DNA of 64,000 bases from Pseudaquabacterium terrae (GCF_013266755.1 NZ_JABRWJ010000005.1:434001-498000); one strand, 5' to 3'; shown: positions 1-8,686, counted from the stretch's first letter. A program made the numbers and translations. The notes: generated by a model not told the origin, from the letters alone.

Positions 1-1
1 G

Positions 2-145
2 AAGCAGGTCTACCACGGCCTGTCGAGCCGGCTCGTCGTCGAGACCAAGGAGACCGAGGTCACCGCCCTCTTCGCCGCCGTCGGCGCGGCGATCGCGGTG
101 CTGGCGGCGGGACTGAGCGTGTGGTGGTTCGGGCGGGTGATGTAG
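2..145 (+). CDS. C-terminal tail of a membrane-anchored protein (possibly a BatA/BatB-type VWA protein)
   Basis: Only the last 47 codons are in the window; the reading frame is open from base 2 to the TAG at 143-145. The tail is a short polar stretch rich in Glu and Lys (KETEVTAL), then about 20 hydrophobic residues (Ala/Val/Leu/Ile) forming one membrane-spanning helix, then a short cationic end (WWFGRVM). This layout resembles the C-terminal anchor of BatA/BatB-like von Willebrand factor A proteins that accompany MoxR ATPases in Burkholderiales, but that assignment rests on memory of similar tails. The upstream domains are outside the window, so the function cannot be established here. Confidence 0.5.
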   Translation, partial: KQVYHGLSSRLVVETKETEVTALFAAVGAAIAVLAAGLSVWWFGRVM

Positions 146-236
146 CTACAAACGATACGCACGCCGCGGCGCGCTGCAACGCCGCTGCGACCCCGGCGCG
201 GAACACTGCGGGCATTCCAACCCGAAGAACCCCGCC

Positions 237-920
237 ATGCCCCGCTCGTTCCGCGAACGTTATCTCCGCCCGCTGCTGATCGATGCCGTCTGGTTCGCCG
301 GACTCTGCGCCGCGCTGCTGGTGCCCTCGGCCGGCCGCGCCGCGATGATCAGCCAGACGATCAGCTTCGAAAGCATCGACCCGTTCGGCAGCTTCACCGA
401 CGGCAGCTTCACCACCGGCGGCTGGAGCAGCGCATTCCCGGTCAACAACATCGCCGGCGTCGAGCGCTTCTACGTCACCTTCAACTCGACCGATGCGGCC
501 TACCTGGCGCAGCAGGGCCCGCTCGGCGGCGTGCCGTGGATCGAGTTCGGCTACCGCGACGACTCGTCGGCGCGGCATGCCTTCGCCTCGATGGGCTTGT
601 TCAACCACACCGTCTCGTTCGGCGCCGAGAACCCGGGCCATTTCGCGCTGCTGAAGACCTTGCTTGCCGACGGTGAGCTGGTCGTGGCACCCGGCGGCTA
701 CGAGAACTTCGCGGACCACACCGACAACTTCAGCTTCGGCCCGACCTCGACGCTGACGCTGAGCTTCGAGCTGCCCGGCGGCGGCGGCTCCACCGTGCCC
801 GGCAACCACGTGCCGGAGCCGGCCACGGCCGCGCTGGTGCTCGCGGCGCTGGGCGTTGCGGCCGCCTCGCGCCGGCGCTATGTGGGGCACAGCACAGACG
901 GGGCGGCAGCCAGCGCGTAA
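237..920 (+). CDS. PEP-CTERM exported protein
   Basis: A 227-residue secreted protein. Residues about 14-36 form a signal peptide (hydrophobic core ending near SAGRAA). The middle is a Gly/Ser/Phe-rich beta-type region without a motif I recognise. The C-terminus carries a typical PEP-CTERM sorting signal: VPEPAT at about residues 192-197, a hydrophobic segment, then an arginine cluster (SRRR). In this family the tail is cut by an exosortase (EpsH/XrtA type), and such proteins are usually tied to exopolysaccharide or biofilm matrix. No exosortase or polysaccharide locus lies in the window, so this is a scattered substrate. About 15 extra residues follow the arginine cluster, slightly more than usual. 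Specific role unknown. Confidence 0.85.
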   Translation: MPRSFRERYLRPLLIDAVWFAGLCAALLVPSAGRAAMISQTISFESIDPFGSFTDGSFTTGGWSSAFPVNNIAGVERFYVTFNSTDAAYLAQQGPLGGVPWIEFGYRDDSSARHAFASMGLFNHTVSFGAENPGHFALLKTLLADGELVVAPGGYENFADHTDNFSFGPTSTLTLSFELPGGGGSTVPGNHVPEPATAALVLAALGVAAASRRRYVGHSTDGAAASA

Positions 921-1163
921 AAGGCGCAGCATCACCGTCCTCGAAAGCCTCCCTTGTCGAATTGCATCGCAGCCCACAAGCACAGAACCCGACTCCATGT
1001 CCTGCGGGACCGCTTGAAGCGCGCCGTGCGCGACCAGAAGCGCGGATTGGCCGGCGCCGCGGAGCGGGTCGCCGCCCACCGCGCGAAGCGGTCGGAATAC
1101 CGCGCCGCGCATCCGTAGGCGTCAATAGCCCGCAGCGCGGCCAGCGCCGCCGGGGGATGCCGC

Positions 1164-1850
1164 TCAGCCGACCAGCCGCCCCTGCTCCAGCTTCAGCGCG
1201 CGATCGCAGCGCGCCGCGAGCCCCGGATCGTGCGTCACCAGCACGAACGCGGTGCCGCGCTCGCGCGCCAGCGACAGCATCAGCGCGAACACCGCGTCGG
1301 CGCTGCCGCGGTCCAAGTTGCCGGTCGGCTCGTCGGCCAGCACGCAGGCCGGCTGCGCGACCAGCGCGCGGGCGATCGCCACGCGCTGGCGCTCGCCGCC
1401 GGAGAGCTCGGACGGGCGATGCTCGACGCGCGCACCGAGGCCGACGCGGTCGAGCATGCGCTGCGCCGCCTGGCGCGCCGCGGGCACCGTCTCGCGCCGG
1501 ATGCGCAGCGGCATTCCGACGTTGTCGAGCGCGGTGAATTCCGGCAGCAGATGATGGAACTGGTAGACGAAGCCGAGCTGCCGGTTGCGCCACTGGCCGA
1601 GCGTGGCCGCGTCCATTGAATGCAAGAACTTGCCCATCAGCTCGACGCGGCCGGCGCTCGGCGCATCCAGCCCGCCGAGCAGGTGCAGCAGCGTGCTCTT
1701 GCCCGAGCCCGACGCACCGACGATCGCCAGCGTCTCGCCGGCATGCACCTGCAGGTCGATGCCCTGCAGCACCGGCACGTCGAGGCCACCTTCGCTGAAG
1801 CGTTTGGTCAGGCCCTGGCAGCTCAGCACGACTTCCGCGGCCTCACTCAT
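1164..1850 (-). CDS. lolD: Lipoprotein-releasing system ATPase LolD
   Basis: A 228-residue ABC ATPase that powers release of outer-membrane lipoproteins from the inner membrane to LolA. It shows Walker [10 protein letters not shown] (about residues 45-53), the Q-loop region FVYQFHHLL, the signature LSGGERQRV, Walker B CVLADEP followed by TGNLD, and the switch histidine in [16 protein letters not shown] is characteristic of the LolD/MacB group. Length is normal. The ATG at 1848-1850 overlaps the 3' end of lolC by 8 bp, so the two are translationally coupled and encode one transporter. In this lineage one LolC/E-type permease may act as a homodimer with LolD. Confidence 0.95.
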   Translation of the reverse strand: MSEAAEVVLSCQGLTKRFSEGGLDVPVLQGIDLQVHAGETLAIVGASGSGKSTLLHLLGGLDAPSAGRVELMGKFLHSMDAATLGQWRNRQLGFVYQFHHLLPEFTALDNVGMPLRIRRETVPAARQAAQRMLDRVGLGARVEHRPSELSGGERQRVAIARALVAQPACVLADEPTGNLDRGSADAVFALMLSLARERGTAFVLVTHDPGLAARCDRALKLEQGRLVG

Positions 1851-3099
1851 AACGCAGGGCCTCGGCCGGGTTGACGCGGCTGGCGCGCCAGCTCGGATAC
1901 AGCGTCGCCGCGAAGGCGAGCACGAGCGAGATGATGCCGATCGGCATCACGTCGGCCATCTGCGGATCGCTGGGCATGCGGCTGATCAGGTAGATGCTGC
2001 CGGGCAGGAAGCTGACGCCGAGCGCACGCTCGATCGCCGGCACGATGACATCGATGTTCACCGCCACCAGCAGCCCGAGGCCGACGCCGGCCAGCGTGCC
2101 GATGATGCCGCTGGTCGCCCCCTGCACGACGAAGATGCCCATCACCGAGCGCGGGCTGGCGCCCAGCGTGCGCAGGATCGCGATGTCGGCGCGCTTGTCG
2201 GTCACCGTCATCACCAGCGTCGACACCAGGTTGAACGCGGCCACCGCGACGATCAGCGTCAGGATGATGAACATCATGCGTTTCTCGATCTGCACCGCGT
2301 CGTACCAGTTGCGGTTGACGCGCGTCCAGTCGCGCACGGTCAGCCCGGGGCCGATCGAGCCCGCCAGCTCGTAGCCCACGTCGCGCGCCGCGTTCACGTC
2401 GTCGAGCTTGAGCTGCACGCCGCTCGGGCCTTCGAGGCGATAGAGCTTCGCGGCATCGTCGACATGGATCAGTGCGAGGCCGCTGTCGTATTCGTAGTGG
2501 CCGGCCTCGAAGGTGCCGGCGACGGTGAAGCTCTTCATGCGCGGCACCACGCCGGCCGGCGTGACCTGCCCGCCGGGCGCAAGGATCGTCACCTGGTCAC
2601 CTTCGCGCACGCGCAGCTGGCGCGCGAGCTCGATGCCGAGCACGATGCGCCACGCGCCCGGCTCGAGCTTGGCGAGCACGGTGTCGCGCAGCTTGGCGGC
2701 GATGTCGGTGACCTTGGCCTCCTCGGCCGGCAGGATGCCGCGCACGATCGCGCCGCGCATCTCGTCGCCGCGGGCGATCAGCGACTGCGCGGCGATGAAG
2801 GGCGCCGCGCCGACCACGCGCTTGTTCTGCGCCGCCTTCGCGGCGGTGGCGCGCCAGTCCGGCAGCGCGGCGCCATCGCGATCGAAGACCTCGACGTGCG
2901 AGATCACCGCCAGCATGCGGCTGCGCACTTCCTTCTGGAAACCGTTCATCACGCTGAGCACGATGATCAGTGCCGCGACGCCGAGCGCGATGCCGGCGAC
3001 CGAGACGCCGGAGATGAACGAGATGAAGCCGTTGCGCCGGCCGGCGCGGCCCGAGCGCGTGTAGCGCCAGCCGATCTGCCACTCGTAGGGCCAGTTCAT
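1843..3099 (-). CDS. lolC: Lipoprotein-releasing permease LolC/LolE
   Basis: A 418-residue FtsX-family permease, the membrane partner of LolD. After a short cytoplasmic start ([14 protein letters not shown]) comes a first membrane helix (about residues 24-46), then a periplasmic domain of about 220 residues, then three helices in the C-terminal third (near [20 protein letters not shown] and IISLVLAFA). The ATG at 3097-3099 was chosen over an upstream in-frame ATG at 3201 because MNWPYEW is where family members begin and the longer form would run into the divergent gene starting at 3124. Only 24 bp separate the two divergent starts, so the promoters must overlap or lie within the neighbours. 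Confidence 0.93.
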   Translation of the reverse strand: MNWPYEWQIGWRYTRSGRAGRRNGFISFISGVSVAGIALGVAALIIVLSVMNGFQKEVRSRMLAVISHVEVFDRDGAALPDWRATAAKAAQNKRVVGAAPFIAAQSLIARGDEMRGAIVRGILPAEEAKVTDIAAKLRDTVLAKLEPGAWRIVLGIELARQLRVREGDQVTILAPGGQVTPAGVVPRMKSFTVAGTFEAGHYEYDSGLALIHVDDAAKLYRLEGPSGVQLKLDDVNAARDVGYELAGSIGPGLTVRDWTRVNRNWYDAVQIEKRMMFIILTLIVAVAAFNLVSTLVMTVTDKRADIAILRTLGASPRSVMGIFVVQGATSGIIGTLAGVGLGLLVAVNIDVIVPAIERALGVSFLPGSIYLISRMPSDPQMADVMPIGIISLVLAFAATLYPSWRASRVNPAEALRYE

Positions 3100-3123
3100 G
3101 CGGAATTGATAATCGCTGTCTTC
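3100..3123. promoter_or_regulatory. 24-bp divergent gap between lolC and the rpfE-like gene
   Basis: This is the only space between two divergent start codons. It is AT-rich for this genome. On the plus strand it contains GATAAT at 3108-3113, a 5/6 match to a sigma-70 -10 box, which would place transcription start about 4 nt before the ATG at 3124. No convincing -35 box is visible on either strand. Plus-strand transcripts from here would be nearly leaderless. Confidence 0.35.
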
Positions 3124-4044
3124 ATGCACCTCATCGTACCTTTTGCCGCCGTGCCGTCCGACGCTGGCCGCCAGGCGCTGCACGACCTGCCGCTGCCGCA
3201 ACTCGAACGCCTGCTCGCGCGGCTGCAGCCGGCGCCGGTGGATGCCGGCGACGAGCTCGCGCTATCGCCACCGCATGAACGGGCGCTCGCCCAAGCGCTC
3301 GGCTGGCCGGTGATCGACGGCAAGCTGCCCTGGGCCGCGCGCCTCGCGGCGGCGCAAGGCCTGCCCACCGGCGACCACGCCTGGGGCCTGCTGACGCCGC
3401 TGCACCTGCAGGTCGGAACCGAGCAGGTGTCGATGACCGACCCGGCATCGCTGCAGCTCGACGAGGCGGCCTCGCGCGAGCTGCTCGACATCGTGCGGCC
3501 ACTGCTCGAGACCGAAGGCTTCACGCTGCACTGGGCCGCGCCGCTGCAGTGGCTGGCCACGCACCCGGTCTTCGACGGCCTGGCCACCGCGTCGCTCGAC
3601 CGCGTGGTCGGCCGCAACATCGATCCCTGGTTGCCGGACCGGCGCGCCGCGCGGCTGATCCGCCGCATCGAGAACGAAGTGCAGATGCTGCTGTACACGC
3701 ATCCGCTGAACGACCGCCGCGAAGCGGCCGGGCTGCCGAGCGTCAATTCGTTCTGGGCCAGCGGCTGCGGCCGTGCATTGCCAGAGGCCGCGCCGGCGCC
3801 GATCGTCGACGACCGCTTGCGCGCACCGGCGCTCGGCGAGGACTGGATCGCCTGGCGCGAAGCCTGGCAACAGCTCGAGGCCGGCCCGGTCGCCGCGCTG
3901 GCACGCCACGACGGTCCGGTGACGCTGACGCTGTGCGGCGAGCGCGCCGCGCAGGCCTTCGAGACCGGTTCGCCCAGCCTCTGGGAACGCGTCTCGTCGA
4001 CCTGGCGCCGGCCCGCGCTGCACACGATCCTGGAAGCACTGTGA
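3124..4044 (+). CDS. RpfE-like conserved protein
   Basis: A 306-residue soluble protein with no signal peptide or membrane helix. It contains the conserved block NSFWASGCG and an Asp/Glu-rich central region. Homologues are annotated inconsistently as 'RpfE regulatory protein' or 'phosphoglycerate mutase'. The name comes from the Xanthomonas rpf cluster, where such a gene also sits directly before recJ. The stop codon overlaps the recJ GTG start (GTGA, 4 bp), so the pair is translationally coupled here too. No catalytic motif of a true phosphoglycerate mutase is visible, so I treat the function as unknown. The ATG at 3124 is preferred because the frame stays open upstream only as antisense of lolC. 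Confidence 0.75.
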   Translation: MHLIVPFAAVPSDAGRQALHDLPLPQLERLLARLQPAPVDAGDELALSPPHERALAQALGWPVIDGKLPWAARLAAAQGLPTGDHAWGLLTPLHLQVGTEQVSMTDPASLQLDEAASRELLDIVRPLLETEGFTLHWAAPLQWLATHPVFDGLATASLDRVVGRNIDPWLPDRRAARLIRRIENEVQMLLYTHPLNDRREAAGLPSVNSFWASGCGRALPEAAPAPIVDDRLRAPALGEDWIAWREAWQQLEAGPVAALARHDGPVTLTLCGERAAQAFETGSPSLWERVSSTWRRPALHTILEAL

Positions 4045-5789
4045 CCTCGCCAACACTCAAAGTACGCGACGTGCCGCCGCGGCTGGCCTTCGCGCTCGAG
4101 CAGGCCGGCGTGCATCCGCTGCTCGCGCGCCTGTTCGCCGCGCGTGGCGTGCGCTCGCACGACGACCTCGACGACGGCCTCGGCCGCCTGCTGCCGCCCG
4201 ATACGCTCAAGGGCGCCGCCGCCGCCGCCGCGCTGCTGGCCGATGCGATCGAGGCGCGCCGGCGCATCTGCGTCGTCGCCGACTACGACTGCGACGGCGC
4301 CACCGCCTGCGCCGTCGCGGTCAAGGGCCTGGCGCTGCTCGGTGCTTCCAGGGACTTGCTGTGTTATGTCGTGCCGGACCGCCAGGTGCACGGCTATGGC
4401 CTGACGCCGGCGATCGTCGACCTGGCGCGCGCGCTGCAGCCGGCGCTGCTGGTGACGGTGGACAACGGCATCGCCAGCGAGGCCGGCGTCGCGCATGCGC
4501 GTGCCCACGGGCTGCAGGTGCTGATCACCGACCACCACCTGCCGGCTTTGTTCGACGGCCTGCCGCGGCTGCCGGATGCCGACGTGATCGTCAATCCGAA
4601 CCAGCCGGACTGCGGCTTCCCGAGCAAGGCGCTGGCCGGCGTCGGCGTGATGTTCTACGTGCTGCTCGGCACGCGCGCCGAGCTGCGCCGGCGCGGCCGC
4701 TTCGATGCGACGAACCAGCCGCGCCTCGATGCGCTGCTCGACCTGGTCGCGCTCGGCACCGTGGCCGACGTCGTCAAGCTCGACGACAACAACCGCCGGC
4801 TCGTCGCGCAGGGCCTGAAGCGCATCCGCGCCGGCCGCATGCAGCCGGGGCTGGCGGCCCTCTTCAGCGCCGCCGGGCGTGCACCGCAGCGCGCATCGGC
4901 CTTCGACTTCGGCTACGCCGTGGGCCCGCGCATCAATGCCGCCGGCCGGCTGGCCGACATGACGCTGGGCATCGAATGCCTGCTGACCGACGACCCGGCG
5001 CGCGCCGCAGAGCTGGCCGCGCAACTGGACGCGATCAACCGCGAGCGCCGCGAGGTCGAGGCCGGCATGCGCGAGCAGGCCGAGGCGCTGCTGGCCTGCC
5101 GCATGCCCGACGATGGCGTCGCCGCCGTCGCAGTGCCGCCGGCGCTGGTGCTCTACGACGCCGAGTTCCACGAGGGCGTCGTCGGCATCGTCGCCGGCCG
5201 GCTGAAGGATCGGCTGCACCGGCCGACCTTCGTCTTCGCGCGCGGCAGCGACGGGCTGCTGAAGGGCTCCGGCCGCTCAATCGCCGGCTTCCACCTGCGT
5301 GATGCGCTGGACCTCGTCAGCAAGCGCCACCCCGGCGTGCTGCGCAAGTTCGGCGGCCACGCGATGGCCGCCGGCTGCACCATCGCTGAAAGCCATTTCG
5401 CCACCTTCGACGCTGCGCTGCAGCAGGTCGCGCGCGAGACGCTGCAGCCCGAGGCGATGAATCGCACGCTGGCCCACGACGGGCCGCTGCCGATCGAATA
5501 CTTCTGCGCCGACACCGTCGAGCGCATCGATGCGCAGGTCTGGGGCCAGGGCTTCGAGGCGCCGATCTTCTGCGACGAGGTCGACGTGCTGCAGCAGCGC
5601 CTGGTCGGCGAGAAGCACCTGAAGCTGCGCGTGCGCTCCGCGGCCGGCGCGAACGGTCCGATCCGCGACGCGATCTGGTTCGGCCACACCGAACCGCTGC
5701 CCGAGCGCGTGCGGCTGGCCTACCGGCTCAGCCTCGACGAGTTCCAGGGCCAGCAGCGGCTGCAGATGGTGGTCGAGGCGGCGGGTTGA
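4041..5789 (+). CDS. recJ: Single-stranded-DNA-specific 5'-3' exonuclease RecJ
   Basis: A 582-residue DHH-family nuclease acting in recombination and mismatch or base-excision repair with RecQ/RecF functions. Visible motifs are ADYDCDGATA (metal-binding motif I, about residue 78), DNGIAS, the TDHH motif that names the family (about residue 165), and the DHHA1 signature GGHAMAAG near residue 435. Length matches the family. The GTG at 4041 was chosen because the protein then begins in the region typical of RecJ. The longer open frame upstream is only a shadow of the preceding gene. Confidence 0.95.
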   Translation: MTSPTLKVRDVPPRLAFALEQAGVHPLLARLFAARGVRSHDDLDDGLGRLLPPDTLKGAAAAAALLADAIEARRRICVVADYDCDGATACAVAVKGLALLGASRDLLCYVVPDRQVHGYGLTPAIVDLARALQPALLVTVDNGIASEAGVAHARAHGLQVLITDHHLPALFDGLPRLPDADVIVNPNQPDCGFPSKALAGVGVMFYVLLGTRAELRRRGRFDATNQPRLDALLDLVALGTVADVVKLDDNNRRLVAQGLKRIRAGRMQPGLAALFSAAGRAPQRASAFDFGYAVGPRINAAGRLADMTLGIECLLTDDPARAAELAAQLDAINRERREVEAGMREQAEALLACRMPDDGVAAVAVPPALVLYDAEFHEGVVGIVAGRLKDRLHRPTFVFARGSDGLLKGSGRSIAGFHLRDALDLVSKRHPGVLRKFGGHAMAAGCTIAESHFATFDAALQQVARETLQPEAMNRTLAHDGPLPIEYFCADTVERIDAQVWGQGFEAPIFCDEVDVLQQRLVGEKHLKLRVRSAAGANGPIRDAIWFGHTEPLPERVRLAYRLSLDEFQGQQRLQMVVEAAG

Positions 5790-5825
5790 GCCCGCGCGAG
5801 GGCTCGGCGCGGCGAACGGCGATCC

Positions 5826-5846
5826 TGTATTATTCGATGTAATACA
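5826..5846. promoter_or_regulatory. Palindromic operator of the RHH/PIN toxin-antitoxin pair
   Basis: A perfect 7-bp inverted repeat, TGTATTA (5826-5832) and TAATACA (5840-5846), separated by 7 bp, 16 bp before the antitoxin ATG. The left arm overlaps TATTAT (5828-5833), a 5/6 match to a -10 box. This is the expected position for an autoregulatory site bound by an RHH antitoxin or antitoxin-toxin complex. Confidence 0.65.
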
Positions 5847-5862
5847 ACACCCGAGAACGCCC

Positions 5863-6168
5863 ATGCGCACCATCTCGATCCGCCTCGACGAGCGAACCGA
5901 CACCCTGCTCGCCGCCTACTGTGAGCGCCATGGCGTCACGCAGACCGGCGCGCTGAAGGCCGCGATCGAGCAGTTGGCTCGGGCCCCCGCGCCATCGCCC
6001 GCCGACCTGGCCGAGCAGATGGGCCTGATCGGTGCCTTCCGCAGCGCCGAGGGCGACCTCGCCGCGCAGCACTCGGCGCGCATCAAGGAGCGATTGCGCG
6101 CCAAGGGGCACAGTGAATCGATGGCCGTGCCGACGCCGCGGCGGTCGCCGGCGCCGAAGACTCGATGA
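5863..6168 (+). CDS. Ribbon-helix-helix antitoxin
   Basis: A 101-residue protein whose first 45 residues have the RHH pattern: a short beta strand (RTISIRLDE) followed by two helices (DTLLAAYCERHG, TGALKAAIEQL). Such proteins bind DNA as dimers through the strand and neutralise a partner toxin with the C-terminal tail. The tail here (residues about 50-101) is basic and Pro-rich at the very end. The stop overlaps the toxin start (ATGA, 6165-6168), the usual coupling for VapBC-type modules. The palindrome at 5826-5846 is its likely operator. Confidence 0.8.
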   Translation: MRTISIRLDERTDTLLAAYCERHGVTQTGALKAAIEQLARAPAPSPADLAEQMGLIGAFRSAEGDLAAQHSARIKERLRAKGHSESMAVPTPRRSPAPKTR

Positions 6169-6623
6169 CCGCCGAGCCCAGGCGCCTGCTCGTCGACACG
6201 GGTCCGCTGGTCGCCTGGATCGACGCGGCCGACGGGCATCATGCGACGGTGCGCGCCTTCATGGACCGTTTCGAGGGTGAACTGATCAGCACCTGGCCGG
6301 TGCTCACCGAGGTTTGTCATCTGCTCCCCGAACACCTCGTCTCCAAATTCGTGCGATGGGTCGGTTGCGGCGGCATGACGATGATCGACCTGCCCGGCTC
6401 GGCAGCCATCGTCCTGGCGGACCGCATGGACAAGTACGCCGACCTGCCGATGGATCTGGCCGACGCCTCGCTGATCTGGGTGGCCGAGTCGACCGGCGTG
6501 CTGGACATCCTGACGACGGACCGGCGTGACTTCGGCATCTACCGCACGGAGCGCGGCAAGGCCTTGCGCAACGCGCTCGACGCCAAAGCCGCCTCCGGGC
6601 TGCGGCGCCGACCCACGCGTTGA
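6165..6623 (+). CDS. PIN-domain ribonuclease toxin (VapC-like)
   Basis: A 152-residue PIN-domain protein, the predicted toxin of the pair. PIN toxins are Mg-dependent RNases, often cutting tRNA or rRNA. The acidic pocket is visible: Asp11 in LLVDTG, Glu49 in VLTEV, an Asp in DLADASL and an Asp in TTDRRDF. All four positions are intact, so the enzyme should be active. The last 20 residues are basic (GLRRRPTR). Translation is coupled to the antitoxin by a 4-bp overlap. Target RNA cannot be predicted from sequence. Confidence 0.82.
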   Translation: MTAEPRRLLVDTGPLVAWIDAADGHHATVRAFMDRFEGELISTWPVLTEVCHLLPEHLVSKFVRWVGCGGMTMIDLPGSAAIVLADRMDKYADLPMDLADASLIWVAESTGVLDILTTDRRDFGIYRTERGKALRNALDAKAASGLRRRPTR

Positions 6624-6642
6624 CGCCGGCGGGCGGGCCCTC

Positions 6643-8124
6643 TCAAGCCTCGGCCGCCGCGCGCCGCTCGCCGCGCCGGACCGGCGCCGGCCGCTCGGCC
6701 AGCCGCGTGACGATCTGGCCCAGACGCCGCATCGCCGCGTCGAGCGCCGGCGACCACGGGTCGCCGTACTGCAGCCGGATGAAGTGGTCGAAGCGGCGGC
6801 TGGTGCTGAAGGCCGCGCCGGGCGCGACGCCGATGTGCTCCAGCCGCGCCAGCGCGAAGACCTCGCGCGAATCGACGTGGCGCGGCAGCTCGACCCACAT
6901 CAAGAGCCCGCCCTGCGGCATCGACAGGCGGCAGCCGACGGGGAAATAACGCGCTATCGCATCGGCCATGCGAAGTGCCTGCGACTTCAGCGCCGCGCGC
7001 AGCCGGCGCAGGTGGTGGTCGTAGCCGCCGTCGCGGATGAACTGCGCCAGCACCTCCTGCTGCAGCATCGGGCAGGCCACCGAGGTGCGCATCTTCAGCG
7101 CCTGCACCTTCAGGAAGTGCCGCCCCGGCGCAACCCAGCCGATGCGGTAGCCGGGCGCGACCGTCTTCGTGAACGCCGAGCACAGCATCACGTCGCCGGT
7201 CTCGTCGAAGTGCTTCAACACCGGCGGCCGCTGCTCGTCGAAATGCAGCTCGCCGTAGATGTCGCTCTCGATGACCGTGATGCCGCGCTCGGCCATCATC
7301 GCCACCAGCCGCCGCTTGTGCTCCACCGGCATCAGGCTGCCGGTCGGGTTCGGGTAGTTCGGCAGCAGGATGCAGGCCTTCACGGCGCCGGGCGTCTGCG
7401 TCGCGAAGTCCAGCGCTTCCAGCGACAGCCCGGTGCGCGGATGGCTCGGGATCTCCAGCACCTTCAGCCCCAGGCTCTCGTTGACCTGCAGCAGGTGGAA
7501 GTAGGTCGGCGACTCCATCAGGATGGTGTCGCCGCTGGACGCGACCGAGCGCAGCGCGAGGTAGATCGCCTCCAGCCCGCCGTTGGTGATGACGATCTCG
7601 TCGGGCCGCAGCTGCACGCCCGAGTTCACCGCGCGGCGCGCGATCTCGTGGCGCAGCGCGGCGCTGCCGGTCATGTGGTAGCCGGAGGCGAATTCCGGAT
7701 GGCGCCGGTTGACGGTGGCCAGCAAGTGCTGCAGCTTGGCCTCGGGCAGCAGCTCGCGCGCCGGCGCGGCATGGAAGCGCGGCAGCGCCTGCGGGTCGTC
7801 GACGATGTACAGGAACTCCTGCAGCACCTGGTCGATGTTGACGAAGGAGGCGCCATCCATGCGCAGGTCGAGCTGCGGCTCGGGCAGCTGCGGCGGGGCG
7901 CCGGCGACGAAGTAGCCCGACTTCGGCCGCGCCTGCACGACGCCGCGGTTCTCCAGCCAGCGGTAGGCCTGCAGCGCGGTGCTCATGCTGACGCGGTGCT
8001 GCTGGCTCAGCGCGCGCACGGAAGGCAGCCGGTCGCCGGTGCGCAGCGCGCCGCTGGCGATCGCACGTTCGAGCTGGGCCCCGATCGTCTGGTACAGCGG
8101 CGGCGGGGGGCTGCTCTGGTCCAT
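6643..8124 (-). CDS. MocR/PdxR-type transcription regulator (GntR winged helix + aminotransferase fold)
   Basis: A 493-residue fusion. Residues about 8-75 are a GntR winged helix-turn-helix (LPSVRALSQQHRVS). The rest is a fold-type I aminotransferase domain with the PLP lysine in FTKTVAPGYRIGW and the NYPNPTG motif. MocR proteins use PLP or an aldimine as effector to control genes for vitamin B6, GABA, taurine or amino-acid metabolism. The regulated gene is normally divergent, but the divergent neighbour here is arfB, so the target is unclear. The ATG at 8122-8124 was picked because it directly precedes the GntR domain; the frame stays open upstream only as antisense of arfB. Confidence 0.88.
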   Translation of the reverse strand: MDQSSPPPPLYQTIGAQLERAIASGALRTGDRLPSVRALSQQHRVSMSTALQAYRWLENRGVVQARPKSGYFVAGAPPQLPEPQLDLRMDGASFVNIDQVLQEFLYIVDDPQALPRFHAAPARELLPEAKLQHLLATVNRRHPEFASGYHMTGSAALRHEIARRAVNSGVQLRPDEIVITNGGLEAIYLALRSVASSGDTILMESPTYFHLLQVNESLGLKVLEIPSHPRTGLSLEALDFATQTPGAVKACILLPNYPNPTGSLMPVEHKRRLVAMMAERGITVIESDIYGELHFDEQRPPVLKHFDETGDVMLCSAFTKTVAPGYRIGWVAPGRHFLKVQALKMRTSVACPMLQQEVLAQFIRDGGYDHHLRRLRAALKSQALRMADAIARYFPVGCRLSMPQGGLLMWVELPRHVDSREVFALARLEHIGVAPGAAFSTSRRFDHFIRLQYGDPWSPALDAAMRRLGQIVTRLAERPAPVRRGERRAAAEA

Positions 8125-8230
8125 GAAAGCATTGTGACGGTCGGCGCCGCATCTGTACCAGCACAGAGCCTGCAGACCGTGTGCGGCACAGAATGCAGGG
8201 ATGGTCAGCCCCCAGCTCACTTCGTTCGCG

Positions 8231-8277
8231 GCCCCCGAGGGGCGCTCAGTGCCCTTCGGGCGGCCGGGCGGGCACTG
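8231..8277 (+). repeat. Hairpin-forming G+C-rich palindromes abutting the arfB start
   Basis: Two adjacent inverted repeats. The first is GCCCC (8231-8235) with GGGGC (8239-8243). The second is a perfect 8-bp pair, CAGTGCCC (8247-8254) and GGGCACTG (8270-8277), with a smaller nested hairpin (GCCC/GGGC, 8251-8261). The second arm ends on the base before the arfB ATG. The sequence style resembles intergenic palindromic repeats common in Burkholderiales genomes, but this window has only this copy. Confidence 0.6.
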
Positions 8278-8676
8278 ATGCGCCTGACCATCCACGAGCA
8301 CGAAGTCGACTGGACGGCGATCCGCGCGCAGGGCGCCGGCGGCCAGAACGTCAACAAGGTGTCGAGCGCGGTGCAACTGCGCTTCGACATCGAAGCCTCG
8401 TCGCTGCCTGAAGCCGTGAAGGCGCGCCTGCGCGCGCTGCCCGATCAGCGCATCGGCACCGATGGCGTGATCGTCATCAAGGCGCAGACGCAGCGCAGCC
8501 AGCCACGCAACCTGGCCGAGGCGATGGCGCGGCTGCAGGCGCTGGTCGACAGCGTCGCGCAGGCGCCGCGCAAGCGCATCGCCACCAAGCCGACGCTCGG
8601 CTCGAAGCGGCGGCGCATCGAGGCCAAGGTGCAGCGCGGAAAACTGAAGGCCGAGCGCGGTCGACCGAACGAATGA
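8278..8676 (+). CDS. arfB: Alternative ribosome-rescue factor / peptidyl-tRNA hydrolase ArfB (YaeJ)
   Basis: A 132-residue protein with the release-factor catalytic motif GGQ (residues 22-24 in GAGGQNVNK) and a long basic C-terminal tail rich in Lys/Arg. This is the hallmark of ArfB, which enters the empty mRNA channel of stalled ribosomes and hydrolyses the peptidyl-tRNA without a stop codon. The length (about 135-140 in the family) separates it from RF1/RF2. The ATG at 8278 fits the family N-terminus (MRLTIHEHEVDW). No Shine-Dalgarno sequence is visible, and the start directly follows a strong hairpin, so initiation may be limited. Confidence 0.93.
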   Translation: MRLTIHEHEVDWTAIRAQGAGGQNVNKVSSAVQLRFDIEASSLPEAVKARLRALPDQRIGTDGVIVIKAQTQRSQPRNLAEAMARLQALVDSVAQAPRKRIATKPTLGSKRRRIEAKVQRGKLKAERGRPNE

Positions 8677-8686
8677 GCTCCGCCCG

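Noticed and set aside
60-1112. Long minus-strand frame opposite the PEP-CTERM gene, and many similar long antisense frames across the window
   Set aside because: They are Arg/Ala/Gly-rich shadows of genes on the other strand, typical of high G+C DNA, without family motifs or ribosome-binding sites.
954-1118. A 54-codon plus-strand frame starting at TTG, encoding a basic helical peptide, between the PEP-CTERM gene and lolD
   Set aside because: It has no ATG or GTG start and no ribosome-binding site, and open frames arise easily in this G+C-rich sequence. It could not be supported as a gene.
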